Positions 48,969-57,507 of a stretch of 64,000 nt of DNA are shown in pieces. The DNA comes from Gemella massiliensis. GTDB lineage: Bacteria; Bacillota; Bacilli; Staphylococcales; Gemellaceae. The first letter of the stretch is position 1. Every line of letters begins with the position of its first letter. Under the pieces are notes generated by a model that was not told where the DNA came from, did not search any database, and was given only the letters and a program-made list of their open reading frames with translations. The stretch spans positions 387,458 to 451,457 of the forward strand of contig NZ_LT635544.1 in assembly GCF_900120125.1 (NCBI RefSeq). The letters run 5' to 3'. Made by a program: the position numbers and the translations under genes.

Positions 48969-48976
48969 AAATTATT
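48969..48976. repeat. Target site duplication, right
   Basis: AAATTATT, matching 47387-47394. Confidence 0.9.
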
Positions 48977-49063
48977 CCGGTTCTTTTTATTTATCTTGTA
49001 TAAAAAATTATTTTCTATGTTATAATATAGCTTATAATAAATAAAAAATAAGGAACTATAAAA

Positions 49064-50269
49064 ATGAGAGTTTTACATGTATTAGCACAACTTCCTACAA
49101 AAACAGGGAGTGGTGTGTATTTTACAAATGTTATCGATGGATTAAAAAATTTTAATATTACCCAAGCGGCGATTTATGCGACAACGCCGGAATATAATTT
49201 TAGTATTTTGGATACTGTATATGAAGTTGAATTTGAGGGGAGTAATCTTGATTTTCCAATAGTAGGAATGAGTGATATAATGCCATATAATAATACTCTT
49301 TATAAAAATATGACAGATAAAATGATGAAAAGTTGGCAAACCGAATTTAGAAAAAAGTTAGTGGAAGCCAAAAAAGAGTTTTGTCCTGATGTTATTATAA
49401 CTCACCATCTTTGGATACTAAGTTCTATTGTTTGTGAAGTGTTTACTGATAGTAAAATAATAGGAGTTTGTCATAATACAGATATTCGTCAAGCGAAAAA
49501 AAATCCAAGTTTGAAAGAGAAGTATGTCTTAAATTTGAGTAAATTAGATAAAGTTTTAGTTTTGAGTAATGGAGTTATAGCTGAAATATCAAAAGTCTAT
49601 AGTTACCCTAAAGAAAATATTATAAATATAGGTGCAGGGTATAACGAAAAAATATTTTATCCATTAGAAAATTATACTCAAAAAGATAAAATAGAGATAC
49701 TTTATGCCGGTAAATTTGACGAATCAAAAGGTTTTTTTGAACTTATTAAGGCATTTAGAAAATTAGAATTATTAAGAAATGATGTTACATTAGAGTTGAT
49801 TGGAAATGTAAAAAAAGAAGATAAAGCAAAAATTTTTAGTTTGATAGGAAATTCTGACAATATAAAAATATATAATGCAACGGATCAAAAACATCTTGGA
49901 GAAATAATGAGAACAAAGGATATTTTTATTTTACCCTCTTATTTTGAAGGGTTAGGACTTATAGCTGTTGAAGCTTTAGGGAGCGGATTAAGAGTAGTTG
50001 CAACGGAAATAGAAGGTTTAATAGAATTTTTGGGAGAAAAAATAAATAATTCGGATATTATAGAATATATTGCCATGCCGACAATTTATGATACTGATAA
50101 AGCAGTAGAAGAAGAAAAGCCGGCTTTTATAGAAAGAATAGTAGCAGCGTTAAATTTAATGGCAGAAAGAACAAAAAAAGAAAGAAAAATACCCGAATAT
50201 TTAACAGCGGAAATAGAACGTCACTCATGGAAAAAGAAAATAGAAGAGATTTATAAGCTGCTATTATGA
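49064..50269 (+). CDS. Glycosyltransferase family 4-type protein
   Basis: 401 residues, GT-B fold. The N-terminus RVLHVLAQLPTKTGSGVYF has the acceptor-side glycine loop; the C-terminal half shows ILYAGKFDESKGFFELIKAF and FILPSYFEGLGLIAVEALGSG, the E-x7-E donor-nucleotide motif of GT4. The product could be a glycolipid, wall polymer or glycoprotein sugar; the substrate is unknown. It is near no other glycosylation gene. RBS AAGGAAC is modest. It lies just after the insertion sequence, which contributes no promoter that I can see. Confidence 0.85.
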   Translation: MRVLHVLAQLPTKTGSGVYFTNVIDGLKNFNITQAAIYATTPEYNFSILDTVYEVEFEGSNLDFPIVGMSDIMPYNNTLYKNMTDKMMKSWQTEFRKKLVEAKKEFCPDVIITHHLWILSSIVCEVFTDSKIIGVCHNTDIRQAKKNPSLKEKYVLNLSKLDKVLVLSNGVIAEISKVYSYPKENIINIGAGYNEKIFYPLENYTQKDKIEILYAGKFDESKGFFELIKAFRKLELLRNDVTLELIGNVKKEDKAKIFSLIGNSDNIKIYNATDQKHLGEIMRTKDIFILPSYFEGLGLIAVEALGSGLRVVATEIEGLIEFLGEKINNSDIIEYIAMPTIYDTDKAVEEEKPAFIERIVAALNLMAERTKKERKIPEYLTAEIERHSWKKKIEEIYKLLL

Positions 50270-50354
50270 TATATAATAGTTGTTATATGTTATAAAAGTA
50301 TATTTTACTAATAGTCGATATTAAGAATAATATAAAAAAGGAGGGATAATATTT

Positions 50355-51125
50355 ATGATACAATCATTAAAAAATGAAGATGATGCAAAAAAATTGTTGA
50401 ATTTTTCAGTGAAAATGGCACGTAGTATGCTTTCTTATGGTGCAGAAGTTTATAGGGTAGAGGATACCATTAATAGAATTTATAAATCATTTGATAATAT
50501 AAAAGCGGCTAATACACTAGTTACTTATAATTTTGTAATAGTGTCATTTGTTTATAATGATATAAATTATACTACAATGAGAAGAATAATTTTAGGAAAT
50601 AGAAATTTGGAAAAAATATCATTAATAAATGATCTTTCTAGGAAGATTGTTACAGAAGGATGGTCAATAGATTATTCTTATAAAAAACTTAGAGAAATAA
50701 AAGTAACTAAAGAATATAATCCGTGGTTAGTAATATTTTTATTGGCGTTATCGGGACCATTTTTTTCAATAATGTTCGGTGGAACATTTAAAGATAGTAT
50801 TTACTCGTTTTTAATAATGGGAATAGAAGGTGCTTTTTTATCATTTGCGACAAAATATAAATTAATGGATCTTATGCAGAATTTTTTCGGAGCATTGCTG
50901 GTAACTGTTTTAGTAGAAGTTTCAACAAATTTTTTTACAATTTATAACCCATCTTCTATTGTTATAGCGGGAATAATGCCGTTAGTTCCCGGGGTGCAAA
51001 TAACAAACTGTGTAAGAGATTTTATGGCAGGCGATTATATATCAGGAATGATAGGGGTACAATCGGCAGTATTTACATCAATTGCCATAGCACTTGGAGT
51101 AATATTAGGACTTAAAATAGTTTAG
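50355..51125 (+). CDS. ThrE-type threonine/serine exporter, first subunit
   Basis: 256 residues. The soluble N-terminal part, LLNFSVKMARSMLSYGAEVYRVEDTINRI, is the signature of the ThrE N-terminal (DUF1212) domain, and is followed by about five membrane helices (about 125-256) ending in a PLVPGVQITN loop. In many Firmicutes the exporter is split in two, as here, with the partner gene nine bases downstream. It exports threonine or serine. RBS AAAGGAGG. Confidence 0.88.
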   Translation: MIQSLKNEDDAKKLLNFSVKMARSMLSYGAEVYRVEDTINRIYKSFDNIKAANTLVTYNFVIVSFVYNDINYTTMRRIILGNRNLEKISLINDLSRKIVTEGWSIDYSYKKLREIKVTKEYNPWLVIFLLALSGPFFSIMFGGTFKDSIYSFLIMGIEGAFLSFATKYKLMDLMQNFFGALLVTVLVEVSTNFFTIYNPSSIVIAGIMPLVPGVQITNCVRDFMAGDYISGMIGVQSAVFTSIAIALGVILGLKIV

Positions 51126-51134
51126 GAGTTAAAG

Positions 51135-51584
51135 ATGGATATATATAATTTTATTATACAATTAGCAGCAGGGTTTATTTCAACATTGGCTTTTTCATTT
51201 TTATTTAATGCACCTAAGAAATCTATTTTAGTTTGTTCTGTAATAGGAGCAGCAGGGTGGTTAGCATACTATTACGTAAAGTTGATTTCAGGAATTATAA
51301 TAGCCAGTTTTTCAGGAGCGATAATTATCGGTGTTTTGGCTTCCAGTGCTTCAAAGAAATTAAGAATGCCGGCGACTATATTTATTTACACCGGTATTAT
51401 TCCATTGGTTCCGGGATATGGAATGTATCACACAATGAGAAGTTTGGTTACTAAAAGTTATCATTTAGCGGCGAAAATAGGGATAGATACAATACTTCAA
51501 GCAGGAGCTATAGCGGTTGGAATTTTGATAGCTTCGATGTTTTCATCATCAATAAGAAGGGTAAAAATACAAAGAAAAAGATAG
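51135..51584 (+). CDS. ThrE-type threonine/serine exporter, second subunit
   Basis: 149 residues, four or five membrane helices with the family loop GIIPLVPGYGMYHTM. This is the short (ThrE_2) half that pairs with the preceding protein. RBS TAGGAG overlaps the upstream stop, so the two are coupled. Basic C-terminal tail. A terminator follows. Confidence 0.88.
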   Translation: MDIYNFIIQLAAGFISTLAFSFLFNAPKKSILVCSVIGAAGWLAYYYVKLISGIIIASFSGAIIIGVLASSASKKLRMPATIFIYTGIIPLVPGYGMYHTMRSLVTKSYHLAAKIGIDTILQAGAIAVGILIASMFSSSIRRVKIQRKR

Positions 51585-51610
51585 TTTGTATATTTTACTC
51601 ATAAAATGTT

Positions 51611-51653
51611 AATTCATAAGTGATTATGTAAGAGAAGTTTTCGCTTATGAATT
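51611..51653 (+). terminator. Terminator after the ThrE pair
   Basis: AATTCATAAG ... CTTATGAATT, 10-bp perfect stem followed by a T-rich stretch. Confidence 0.8.
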
Positions 51654-51801
51654 ATTTCTTTTATTAACACTTTAAAAGATTATATATTTTTACTATAAAT
51701 ATCATATTTTTCTATGGAGTAGACTTTAATAGTGGAGATAAATATATAATTTTTCACGTTATATTCTCAGCCCAAAAATTAAAAAATTTTTAAAAATTTT
51801 A

Positions 51802-51830
51802 TTGACAAAAATAAATTTTTAGTATAGAAT
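51802..51830 (+). promoter_or_regulatory. Promoter of the tRNA genes
   Basis: Perfect TTGACA (51802-51807), 17-base spacer, TAGAAT (51825-51830), 32 bases before tRNA-Gly. Confidence 0.7.
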
Positions 51831-51862
51831 ATAATCTGTGAGTAATTAATAAATATTTTTAA

Positions 51863-51936
51863 GCGGGTGTAGTTTAGTGGTAAAACCTCAGTCTTCCAAA
51901 CTGATGTTGTGAGTTCGATTCTCATCACCCGCTCCA
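51863..51936 (+). tRNA. tRNA-Gly (anticodon TCC)
   Basis: 74 bases with encoded CCA. Acceptor stem GCGGGTG/CACCCGC is perfect, D-arm AGTTTAGTGGTAAAAC, anticodon loop CTTCCAA, and T-arm with TTCGATT. All arms close. Confidence 0.97.
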
Positions 51937-51952
51937 TTTTTTTGTTTAGTTT

Positions 51953-52000
51953 TCCACAGTAGCTCAGTTGGTAGTAGCATCTGACTGTTAATCAGAGGGG
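51953..52000 (+). pseudogene. tRNA-Asn remnant (5' half only)
   Basis: TCCACAGTAGCTCAGTTGGT begins a normal tRNA-Asn, with D-arm and an anticodon arm CTGACTGTTAATCAG (GTT anticodon). After AGAGGGG the sequence departs from the tRNA: there is no T-arm (TTCGA) and no CTGTGGA to close the acceptor stem. Instead there is a GC-rich stretch and a hairpin with a T run. It cannot fold as a functional tRNA. Confidence 0.85.
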
Positions 52001-52016
52001 CGCGGGTGCGGAGTTT

Positions 52017-52048
52017 TGTACGGTTGTCAGTCACCCGTACATTTTTTT
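52017..52048 (+). terminator. Terminator of the tRNA transcript
   Basis: TGTACGG-loop-CCGTACA (7 bp) followed by seven Ts. Confidence 0.8.
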
Positions 52049-52179
52049 GTTTTAGTGTATAATTATTATAAAATTTAAATTTATGATATAATTGTTCTTG
52101 ATAGAAAACAATTTATAAAACGATATTATATAAAAGTACAATGTATAATATAAATCCAGTAGATTAATAGGAGAATAAT

Positions 52180-53484
52180 ATGTTTTTAGATGAAGTAAAA
52201 ATATTTGTCAGATCCGGTGATGGAGGTAACGGGCTAGTAGCTTTTAGACGTGAAAAGTACGTGCCTAAAGGCGGTCCTGCCGGTGGTGACGGTGGACGCG
52301 GAGCAAACGTAGTTTTTGTCGTTGATGAAGGACTGAGAACATTCATGGATTACCGTTACCAGAAGAAATTTGTTGCTCCGAGCGGAGAAAATGGAATGAG
52401 CAAGGGTATGCATGGAAGGAAATCAAAAGATTTATACTTAAAAGTACCGCCGGGAACGGTAATAAGAGATACTGATACAGGAGAAATATTAGCCGATTTA
52501 GTAGAACATAAACAAGAAGTTATTGTTGCACGTGGCGGACGTGGTGGACGCGGTAATTGTCGCTTCGCTACACCATCTAATCCGGCACCGGAAATTGCTG
52601 AAAATGGAGAACCTGGGGAAGAACGTAACTTAACATTAGAATTAAAACTAATGGCCGATGTCGGTTTAGTCGGCTTTCCGTCTGTTGGGAAATCTACATT
52701 ATTGTCAATTACTTCAAAAGCAAAACCTAAAATTGCAGATTATCATTTTACCACACTTGCTCCAAACCTTGGAGTCGTAGAGACAAAGGATCATAGAAGC
52801 TTTGTTATGGCGGATTTACCGGGGCTTATTGAAGGGGCCAGCCAAGGTATTGGTTTAGGGCATCAGTTCCTACGTCATATTGAGCGTACAAAAGTAATTG
52901 TTCATGTTATTGATATGTCAGCAACTGACGGTCGAAATCCTTACGAAGATTATAAAATTATTAACTCCGAACTTGGCGAGTATAATATGCGCCTATTAGA
53001 AAGACCGCAAATTATTGTAGCTAATAAAATGGATATTCCGGGCGCAAATGAAAATTTAACAGAATTTAAAAAACAGTTAGAAAAAGATAAACAGGAAGTA
53101 GAAATCATTGAAATTTCCGCATTTACACGTAGTAATATTGATAATTTATTGTATAAAATATGCGATATATTAGATAATATTGATCCTAATATAATGTATG
53201 AATTAGATGTAGAAGAAAAAACAATGGAAAATCGTGTATTGTATAAGCATAAACCGAAAGATGAAACATTTAAAATTACACGTGATGATACCGGTGCTTA
53301 TGTTGTAAGTGGTCCCGGTATAGAAAGAGCGTTTTTAATGACTGATTTCAATCGTGATGCGTCTGTAAGACGTTTTGCACAGCAAATGCGTTCAATGGGT
53401 GTTGATGATAAGTTGCGTGAACGTGGTTGTAAAAATGGTGATACAGTAAGAATATTGCAAGGTGAATTTGAATTTGTAGAGTAG
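52180..53484 (+). CDS. obg: GTPase Obg (CgtA)
   Basis: 434 residues. The glycine-rich Obg fold fills residues 1-158 ([28 protein letters not shown]), then the GTPase domain with GFPSVGKST (about 165-173), [10 protein letters not shown] and NKMD, and the C-terminal OCT domain (about 350-430). Obg supports 50S assembly and the stringent response. RBS TAGGAGAA. The ACT-domain gene follows 11 bases later, as in Bacillus (obg-pheB). Confidence 0.97.
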   Translation: MFLDEVKIFVRSGDGGNGLVAFRREKYVPKGGPAGGDGGRGANVVFVVDEGLRTFMDYRYQKKFVAPSGENGMSKGMHGRKSKDLYLKVPPGTVIRDTDTGEILADLVEHKQEVIVARGGRGGRGNCRFATPSNPAPEIAENGEPGEERNLTLELKLMADVGLVGFPSVGKSTLLSITSKAKPKIADYHFTTLAPNLGVVETKDHRSFVMADLPGLIEGASQGIGLGHQFLRHIERTKVIVHVIDMSATDGRNPYEDYKIINSELGEYNMRLLERPQIIVANKMDIPGANENLTEFKKQLEKDKQEVEIIEISAFTRSNIDNLLYKICDILDNIDPNIMYELDVEEKTMENRVLYKHKPKDETFKITRDDTGAYVVSGPGIERAFLMTDFNRDASVRRFAQQMRSMGVDDKLRERGCKNGDTVRILQGEFEFVE

Positions 53485-53495
53485 GTGAATAAAAT

Positions 53496-53942
53496 ATGGA
53501 CAAAGAAAAAATATATTATATTATTAGAGAAGATGTGTTACCCGAAGCGGTAAAGAAAACTTTAACAATGAAAAAAGCACTGGAAGAAAATCCTAAACTG
53601 TCTATATTAGAGGCATCAAAACGTTTTGATTTAAGTAGAAGTGCATTTTACAAATATAAAGATACAATATTTCCAATTCAGGATATACATAAACAATCAA
53701 TTTTATCATTATCAATTGATGTAGATGATATTCCCGGCATTTTAGGTAGTATTCTATCTGTTGTTAATGAAGAAAAGTGCAGTGTTTTGACTATTCATCA
53801 AACGGTGCCTATTAATACAAGAGCGACGATTATTATTTCACTTGAACTTGATTTAGAACATACCAATATTGATAAACTTAATGCACGTATAGAGAAACTT
53901 GATTATGTAAATGAAATTAAAGTAATTGGCATGAGTATCTAG
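53496..53942 (+). CDS. UPF0735 ACT-domain protein (PheB-like)
   Basis: 148 residues: an N-terminal helix-turn-helix-like segment (SILEASKRFDLSRSAFYKYKD, about 34-54) and a C-terminal ACT domain (about 70-145, SLSIDVDDIPGILGSILSVV). This is the PheB/UPF0735 family that follows obg in Bacilli. It was once linked to phenylalanine biosynthesis but is probably an amino-acid sensing regulator; the exact role is unknown. RBS TAGGTGA. Confidence 0.88.
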   Translation: MDKEKIYYIIREDVLPEAVKKTLTMKKALEENPKLSILEASKRFDLSRSAFYKYKDTIFPIQDIHKQSILSLSIDVDDIPGILGSILSVVNEEKCSVLTIHQTVPINTRATIIISLELDLEHTNIDKLNARIEKLDYVNEIKVIGMSI

Positions 53943-53981
53943 TGTAATGTTATTTTAAAAAGAGGGCAGATTTATTTATGA

Positions 53982-54152
53982 CGAATCAGTCCAAAAGTTA
54001 AATTTTTATAAAGATGCCATATTTAATTTAGATACAGTAGTTTACAGGAGTTCAAATTTTCTTCAAAATTACTTTTAGAACACCTAGTAAATATTATGAG
54101 GGGTAACTTGTTAAAATCTTGTTTCAAGAAATAACGATTTTAGGGTTGCTCC
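53982..54152 (+). repeat. Structured intergenic element, copy 3, with a terminator at its right end
   Basis: About 171 bases between the ACT gene and rlmD. Its left end (ATCAGTCCAAAAGTTAAA) and right end (GATTTT-AGG-GTTGCTCC) match copy 1 at 22203-22371. Nested pairs TTTAC/GTAAA, AGG/CCT and GTTC/GAAC form a central rod. AGGGGTAAC pairs with GTTGCTCCT around AAAATC/GATTTT and is followed by six Ts, so this copy can terminate transcription just ahead of rlmD. Confidence 0.55.
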
Positions 54153-54189
54153 TATTTTTTATTTAAGTAAAACTAGAAAGGTTATTATA

Positions 54190-55803
54190 ATGAAAAAAAA
54201 TGAAATTTTTACCGGAACAGTAGTAGACTACACACATGACGGTTTGGGTATAGTAAAACTTGATACATTTCCCATTTTTATCGAGGATGTAATAGTAGGA
54301 GAAGAGATAGAATTTAAGATTATTAAGTTAAAAAAAAATCTTGGGTATGGAAAATTAGTACAAATTATAACAAAATCTAGTGAGCGGGTAGATGGCATTT
54401 CAAAAACATCCGGTGCAAATTTGGTTCATATGAGTTATAATGAACAGCTACGTTTTAAAACAAACAAAGTTCGGAATATTATGGATAAAACATTAGGGAA
54501 GAACAAGGTTAAAGTATTAGATATATTAGGTGCCAATAGACCATACCATTATAGAAATAAGTCCGTTATACCGGTACAGAGAATTAAAAATGAAATAAAA
54601 ATGGGATATTATAAATCGCGTAGTCATGATGTTATTAATGTTGAAAAATGTTATATTCAATATGATGAACATAATAAATTAATGAATGATATTCGTAATT
54701 TAATTAGTGAAATGAATTTATCTGTCTATGATGAAGCAACACACACCGGAGCAATCCGCCACATTATGCTCAGAACCAATACTAGTAAAACGGAAATAAT
54801 GGTTGGTATTATTGCTAAAGAAAATTTTAATCAATTGGATAATTTTGTTAATAAAATAGTTGAGTTAGATAATCGTATTGTTAGTGTTATACTTAATATT
54901 AATAGTAAAAAAACAAATGTCATTTATGGTGATACTACAAGAGTTTTATATGGGCGAAATTATATTACGGACAAATTAGCCGGAATTAAATTTAATATTT
55001 CTTTGCGTTCGTTTTATCAAATAAATCCTATTCAAACAATAGTTCTTTACAAGAAAGCGCTAGAATTAGCAGAATTAGGAGAAAACGATATAATAATTGA
55101 TGCTTATTGTGGAATTGGTACTATAACTTTATTTGCAGCTCAAAAAGTAAAGAAAGTCTACGGTATAGAAGTAATAGATGTAGCTATTGATAATGCTAGA
55201 GAAAATGCTCAGTTAAATAGTATAAATAATGTGGAATTTTTATTAGGAAAAAGTGAAGGTGTAATTAAAAGTTTAATTTCACAGAATATAAAAATAGATG
55301 CAGTAATTGTTGATCCGCCGCGTAAAGGGTGTGAGGAAAGTTTCTTATATGACTTAGCAAGTATGAATATAAAAAAAATAGTTTATGTAAGTTGTAATCC
55401 GGCAACTTTAGCACGAGATATGAAAATTTTACATAACTTAGGATACACATTAGGGGAAGTTCAACCGGTTGATATGTTTCCGGGAAGTTATCATGTTGAG
55501 ACGGTAGCATTATTGTCCAAACTTGATGTTGATAAGTATATAGATGTTGAAATTAAGCTTGATGAGCTTGATTTGACAAGTGCTGAAAGTAAAGCTACTT
55601 ATGCACAAATCAAGGAATATATATTGGAAAAATTTGATTTAAAGGTTTCGACACTCTATATTGCACAGATTAAAAAGAAATGTGGAATTGTACTGAGGGA
55701 GCATTATAATAAATCAAAAAAAGAGAAACAGGTTATTCCACAATGCACACCGGAAAAAGAGGCAGCTATCATGGATGCTTTAAGACATTTTAAAATGATT
55801 TAG
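54190..55803 (+). CDS. rlmD: 23S rRNA (uracil-5-)-methyltransferase RlmD/RumA-like, with an element-encoded C-terminus
   Basis: 537 residues. TRAM domain (about 1-60, TGTVVDYTHDGLGIVKL), then the methyltransferase with IDAYCGIGTITLFAAQ (SAM loop), AVIVDPPRKGC and the nucleophile motif VYVSCNPATLARD. The catalytic part ends with MFPGSYHVE near residue 437, where normal family members stop within about 10 residues. Here another 100 residues follow (KLDVDKYIDVEIKLDELDL onward), the extension I associate with integrative elements inserted in this gene. The methyltransferase motifs are intact, so the enzyme is probably still active. The leader is the structured element at 53982-54152. Confidence 0.93.
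   Translation: MKKNEIFTGTVVDYTHDGLGIVKLDTFPIFIEDVIVGEEIEFKIIKLKKNLGYGKLVQIITKSSERVDGISKTSGANLVHMSYNEQLRFKTNKVRNIMDKTLGKNKVKVLDILGANRPYHYRNKSVIPVQRIKNEIKMGYYKSRSHDVINVEKCYIQYDEHNKLMNDIRNLISEMNLSVYDEATHTGAIRHIMLRTNTSKTEIMVGIIAKENFNQLDNFVNKIVELDNRIVSVILNINSKKTNVIYGDTTRVLYGRNYITDKLAGIKFNISLRSFYQINPIQTIVLYKKALELAELGENDIIIDAYCGIGTITLFAAQKVKKVYGIEVIDVAIDNARENAQLNSINNVEFLLGKSEGVIKSLISQNIKIDAVIVDPPRKGCEESFLYDLASMNIKKIVYVSCNPATLARDMKILHNLGYTLGEVQPVDMFPGSYHVETVALLSKLDVDKYIDVEIKLDELDLTSAESKATYAQIKEYILEKFDLKVSTLYIAQIKKKCGIVLREHYNKSKKEKQVIPQCTPEKEAAIMDALRHFKMI
55493..55499. other. Left attachment-site core (attL) in rlmD
   Basis: ATGTTGA within the codons for H-V-E of RlmD, at the point where the protein changes from the conserved methyltransferase end to the element-type extension. 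The same seven bases recur at 63557-63563. Confidence 0.55.
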
Positions 55804-55821
55804 TAGAAATGGAGGGTATTT

Positions 55822-56103
55822 ATGAGATGGATATTAAAAATAATCTTATTTCCAATTAGCTTGGTGTTAAGTATCCTCACTGCATTTCTGACATTTTTAC
55901 TTGCCATAGGAACAACAATACTGTATTTGCTAATGCTTATGTGTGTCGTTGTTGGGATCGTATCATTGTTTCAAAAGGATTTTTCAATAGGCATAGAAGC
56001 ATTGATATTAGATTTCTTGTTAAGCCCATACGGAATATCGATGGTTGGGGCAGCAATTATAGCTTTTATGAAAGGAATAAACGAGAAAATAAGCTTAGTT
56101 TAA
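55822..56103 (+). CDS. Small membrane protein (CD1845-like)
   Basis: 93 residues with three predicted membrane helices (about 4-25, 27-48, 62-85). I recognise it as the small CD1845-type protein found at the left end of Tn1549-like elements; its function is unknown. RBS TGGAGGG just downstream of the rlmD stop, 18 bases apart, so it would be transcribed from rlmD. Confidence 0.65.
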   Translation: MRWILKIILFPISLVLSILTAFLTFLLAIGTTILYLLMLMCVVVGIVSLFQKDFSIGIEALILDFLLSPYGISMVGAAIIAFMKGINEKISLV

Positions 56104-56234
56104 ATCAAACGACTGATTAATTTGAAGTTGTTTAGTGTTTAATGAACTGAATAAAACTAAATCTAAGAATAATTTTGGTTATGAAAATAAATAATAAGAA
56201 TTATCAAAACCTATATTGAAAGGAGGCATACTAT

Positions 56235-57299
56235 TTGGCACAAAGAAAAAATTCAACTTCGTTCAAAGAAATATTGGATTTCCATGAACAAACACTTGGA
56301 AAAAGTGATACTGAAAAACAGATCATAGCAGAAAGCCTATCTATAGATTTTAATGAATATAAACGCCGTATCTTTGGTAAAGAGAAGGAAATGGAGTTTT
56401 TAATTTTTATGAAATCAGTGGCTAGTGTTGGCGATATAAAAGTTATTGATGAGGAATTATCTCAAATATCTGGTGATAAAACTCCAGATTTTGAAGTTGT
56501 ATTTATAGATAATTATAAAATGATGATAGAAGTTAAACACACAGATAAAGACGAATATAAAATATCGGGAGGTAATTTACAAAAGCGTATTGATTATGCA
56601 ACTGCCCATAACATGCCTCTTAGATTTGCAATTTCAATTAAAGGCTTTTGGGGATTGTTCACATCTGATTTTATTACAAGTAATAATGGAAAGATTTCTA
56701 TTTCAGATTATTTTGGTGAAACACGGAATTCATGGTTAGATAGAGAATTGGAAACATGTTCATATATGTTTATGCAGCAATTAAAAATTGTCAGTATTTA
56801 TTCCAATAATACTAGAGAGGGGTTAGGTGTACGTTTTGAACCTTATGGTGAATTAATTTCTTATGAATTTTATTGCTCAAATAATCTTATTTTTAAAGTT
56901 GATAAAAATAACCTGTCTAAGATGTTGCATATGTTTGTTTTGGAGGCTGTACAAGATCGCCTTTCGAACATACACCAAGATGTTATCCGGAATGAAGATA
57001 CGACTAAAATCATTGAATATAGTAATGATTCAGAACATCAAAATTTTGCTGAATATCTTTTTGTTATGGCAAGCATTAGACACATGAGATACAAAAATAA
57101 AAATAGCCGAGATAATATTTTTATTACTGCCAATGAGAGTAAGGATAATTTTTTGCTGGTAGAACATATAAGATCAGTAATGTCTGATTTGTTTGATTTG
57201 GGAGTCGAAATAATATGTTTCAAGGACGGATGTGGATATAAGTTTGATGACTATCGTGAAAAAATTTGGGTTAAAAAAAGAGATGAAGTGCGAAAATAA
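56235..57299 (+). CDS. Orphan PD-(D/E)XK nuclease-like protein (element cargo)
   Basis: 354 residues from TTG 56235, eight bases after AGGAGG. An N-terminal helical segment (1-75) precedes DKTPDFEV (about 81-88) and MMIEVKH (about 96-102), which together give the P-D-xn-E-x-K signature of restriction-type nucleases. The remainder (about 150-350) has no motif I recognise. No methyltransferase, helicase or other defence gene is adjacent, so it may be a stand-alone nuclease, a fragment of a former restriction system, or a phage-defence protein. It sits at the usual cargo position between the CD1845-like gene and repA. Assignment is by motif only. Confidence 0.5.
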   Translation: MAQRKNSTSFKEILDFHEQTLGKSDTEKQIIAESLSIDFNEYKRRIFGKEKEMEFLIFMKSVASVGDIKVIDEELSQISGDKTPDFEVVFIDNYKMMIEVKHTDKDEYKISGGNLQKRIDYATAHNMPLRFAISIKGFWGLFTSDFITSNNGKISISDYFGETRNSWLDRELETCSYMFMQQLKIVSIYSNNTREGLGVRFEPYGELISYEFYCSNNLIFKVDKNNLSKMLHMFVLEAVQDRLSNIHQDVIRNEDTTKIIEYSNDSEHQNFAEYLFVMASIRHMRYKNKNSRDNIFITANESKDNFLLVEHIRSVMSDLFDLGVEIICFKDGCGYKFDDYREKIWVKKRDEVRK

Positions 57300-57443
57300 G
57301 TATATAAAGAGATATTTGTTTTAGCATATTGATGTTATTAAATTTATTGCCGTATACAAGAAAATTCTTATATGGTGGATTATCTCTTGATTACTGCCCA
57401 GAAAAATCTCGGTTTGTAAAAAATTTCATAAAAATGGTTACCA

Positions 57444-57475
57444 AAGGCGATAGAGAATAACTATCGTCTTTTTCT
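57444..57475 (+). terminator. Terminator upstream of repA
   Basis: AAAGGCGATAG-agaataa-CTATCGTCTTT followed by Ts; 11-bp stem with one mismatch. It separates the cargo gene from the replication genes. Confidence 0.75.
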
Positions 57476-57507
57476 TTGCAAATTTTTAAGGATGGAGGTG
57501 ATCCAGT

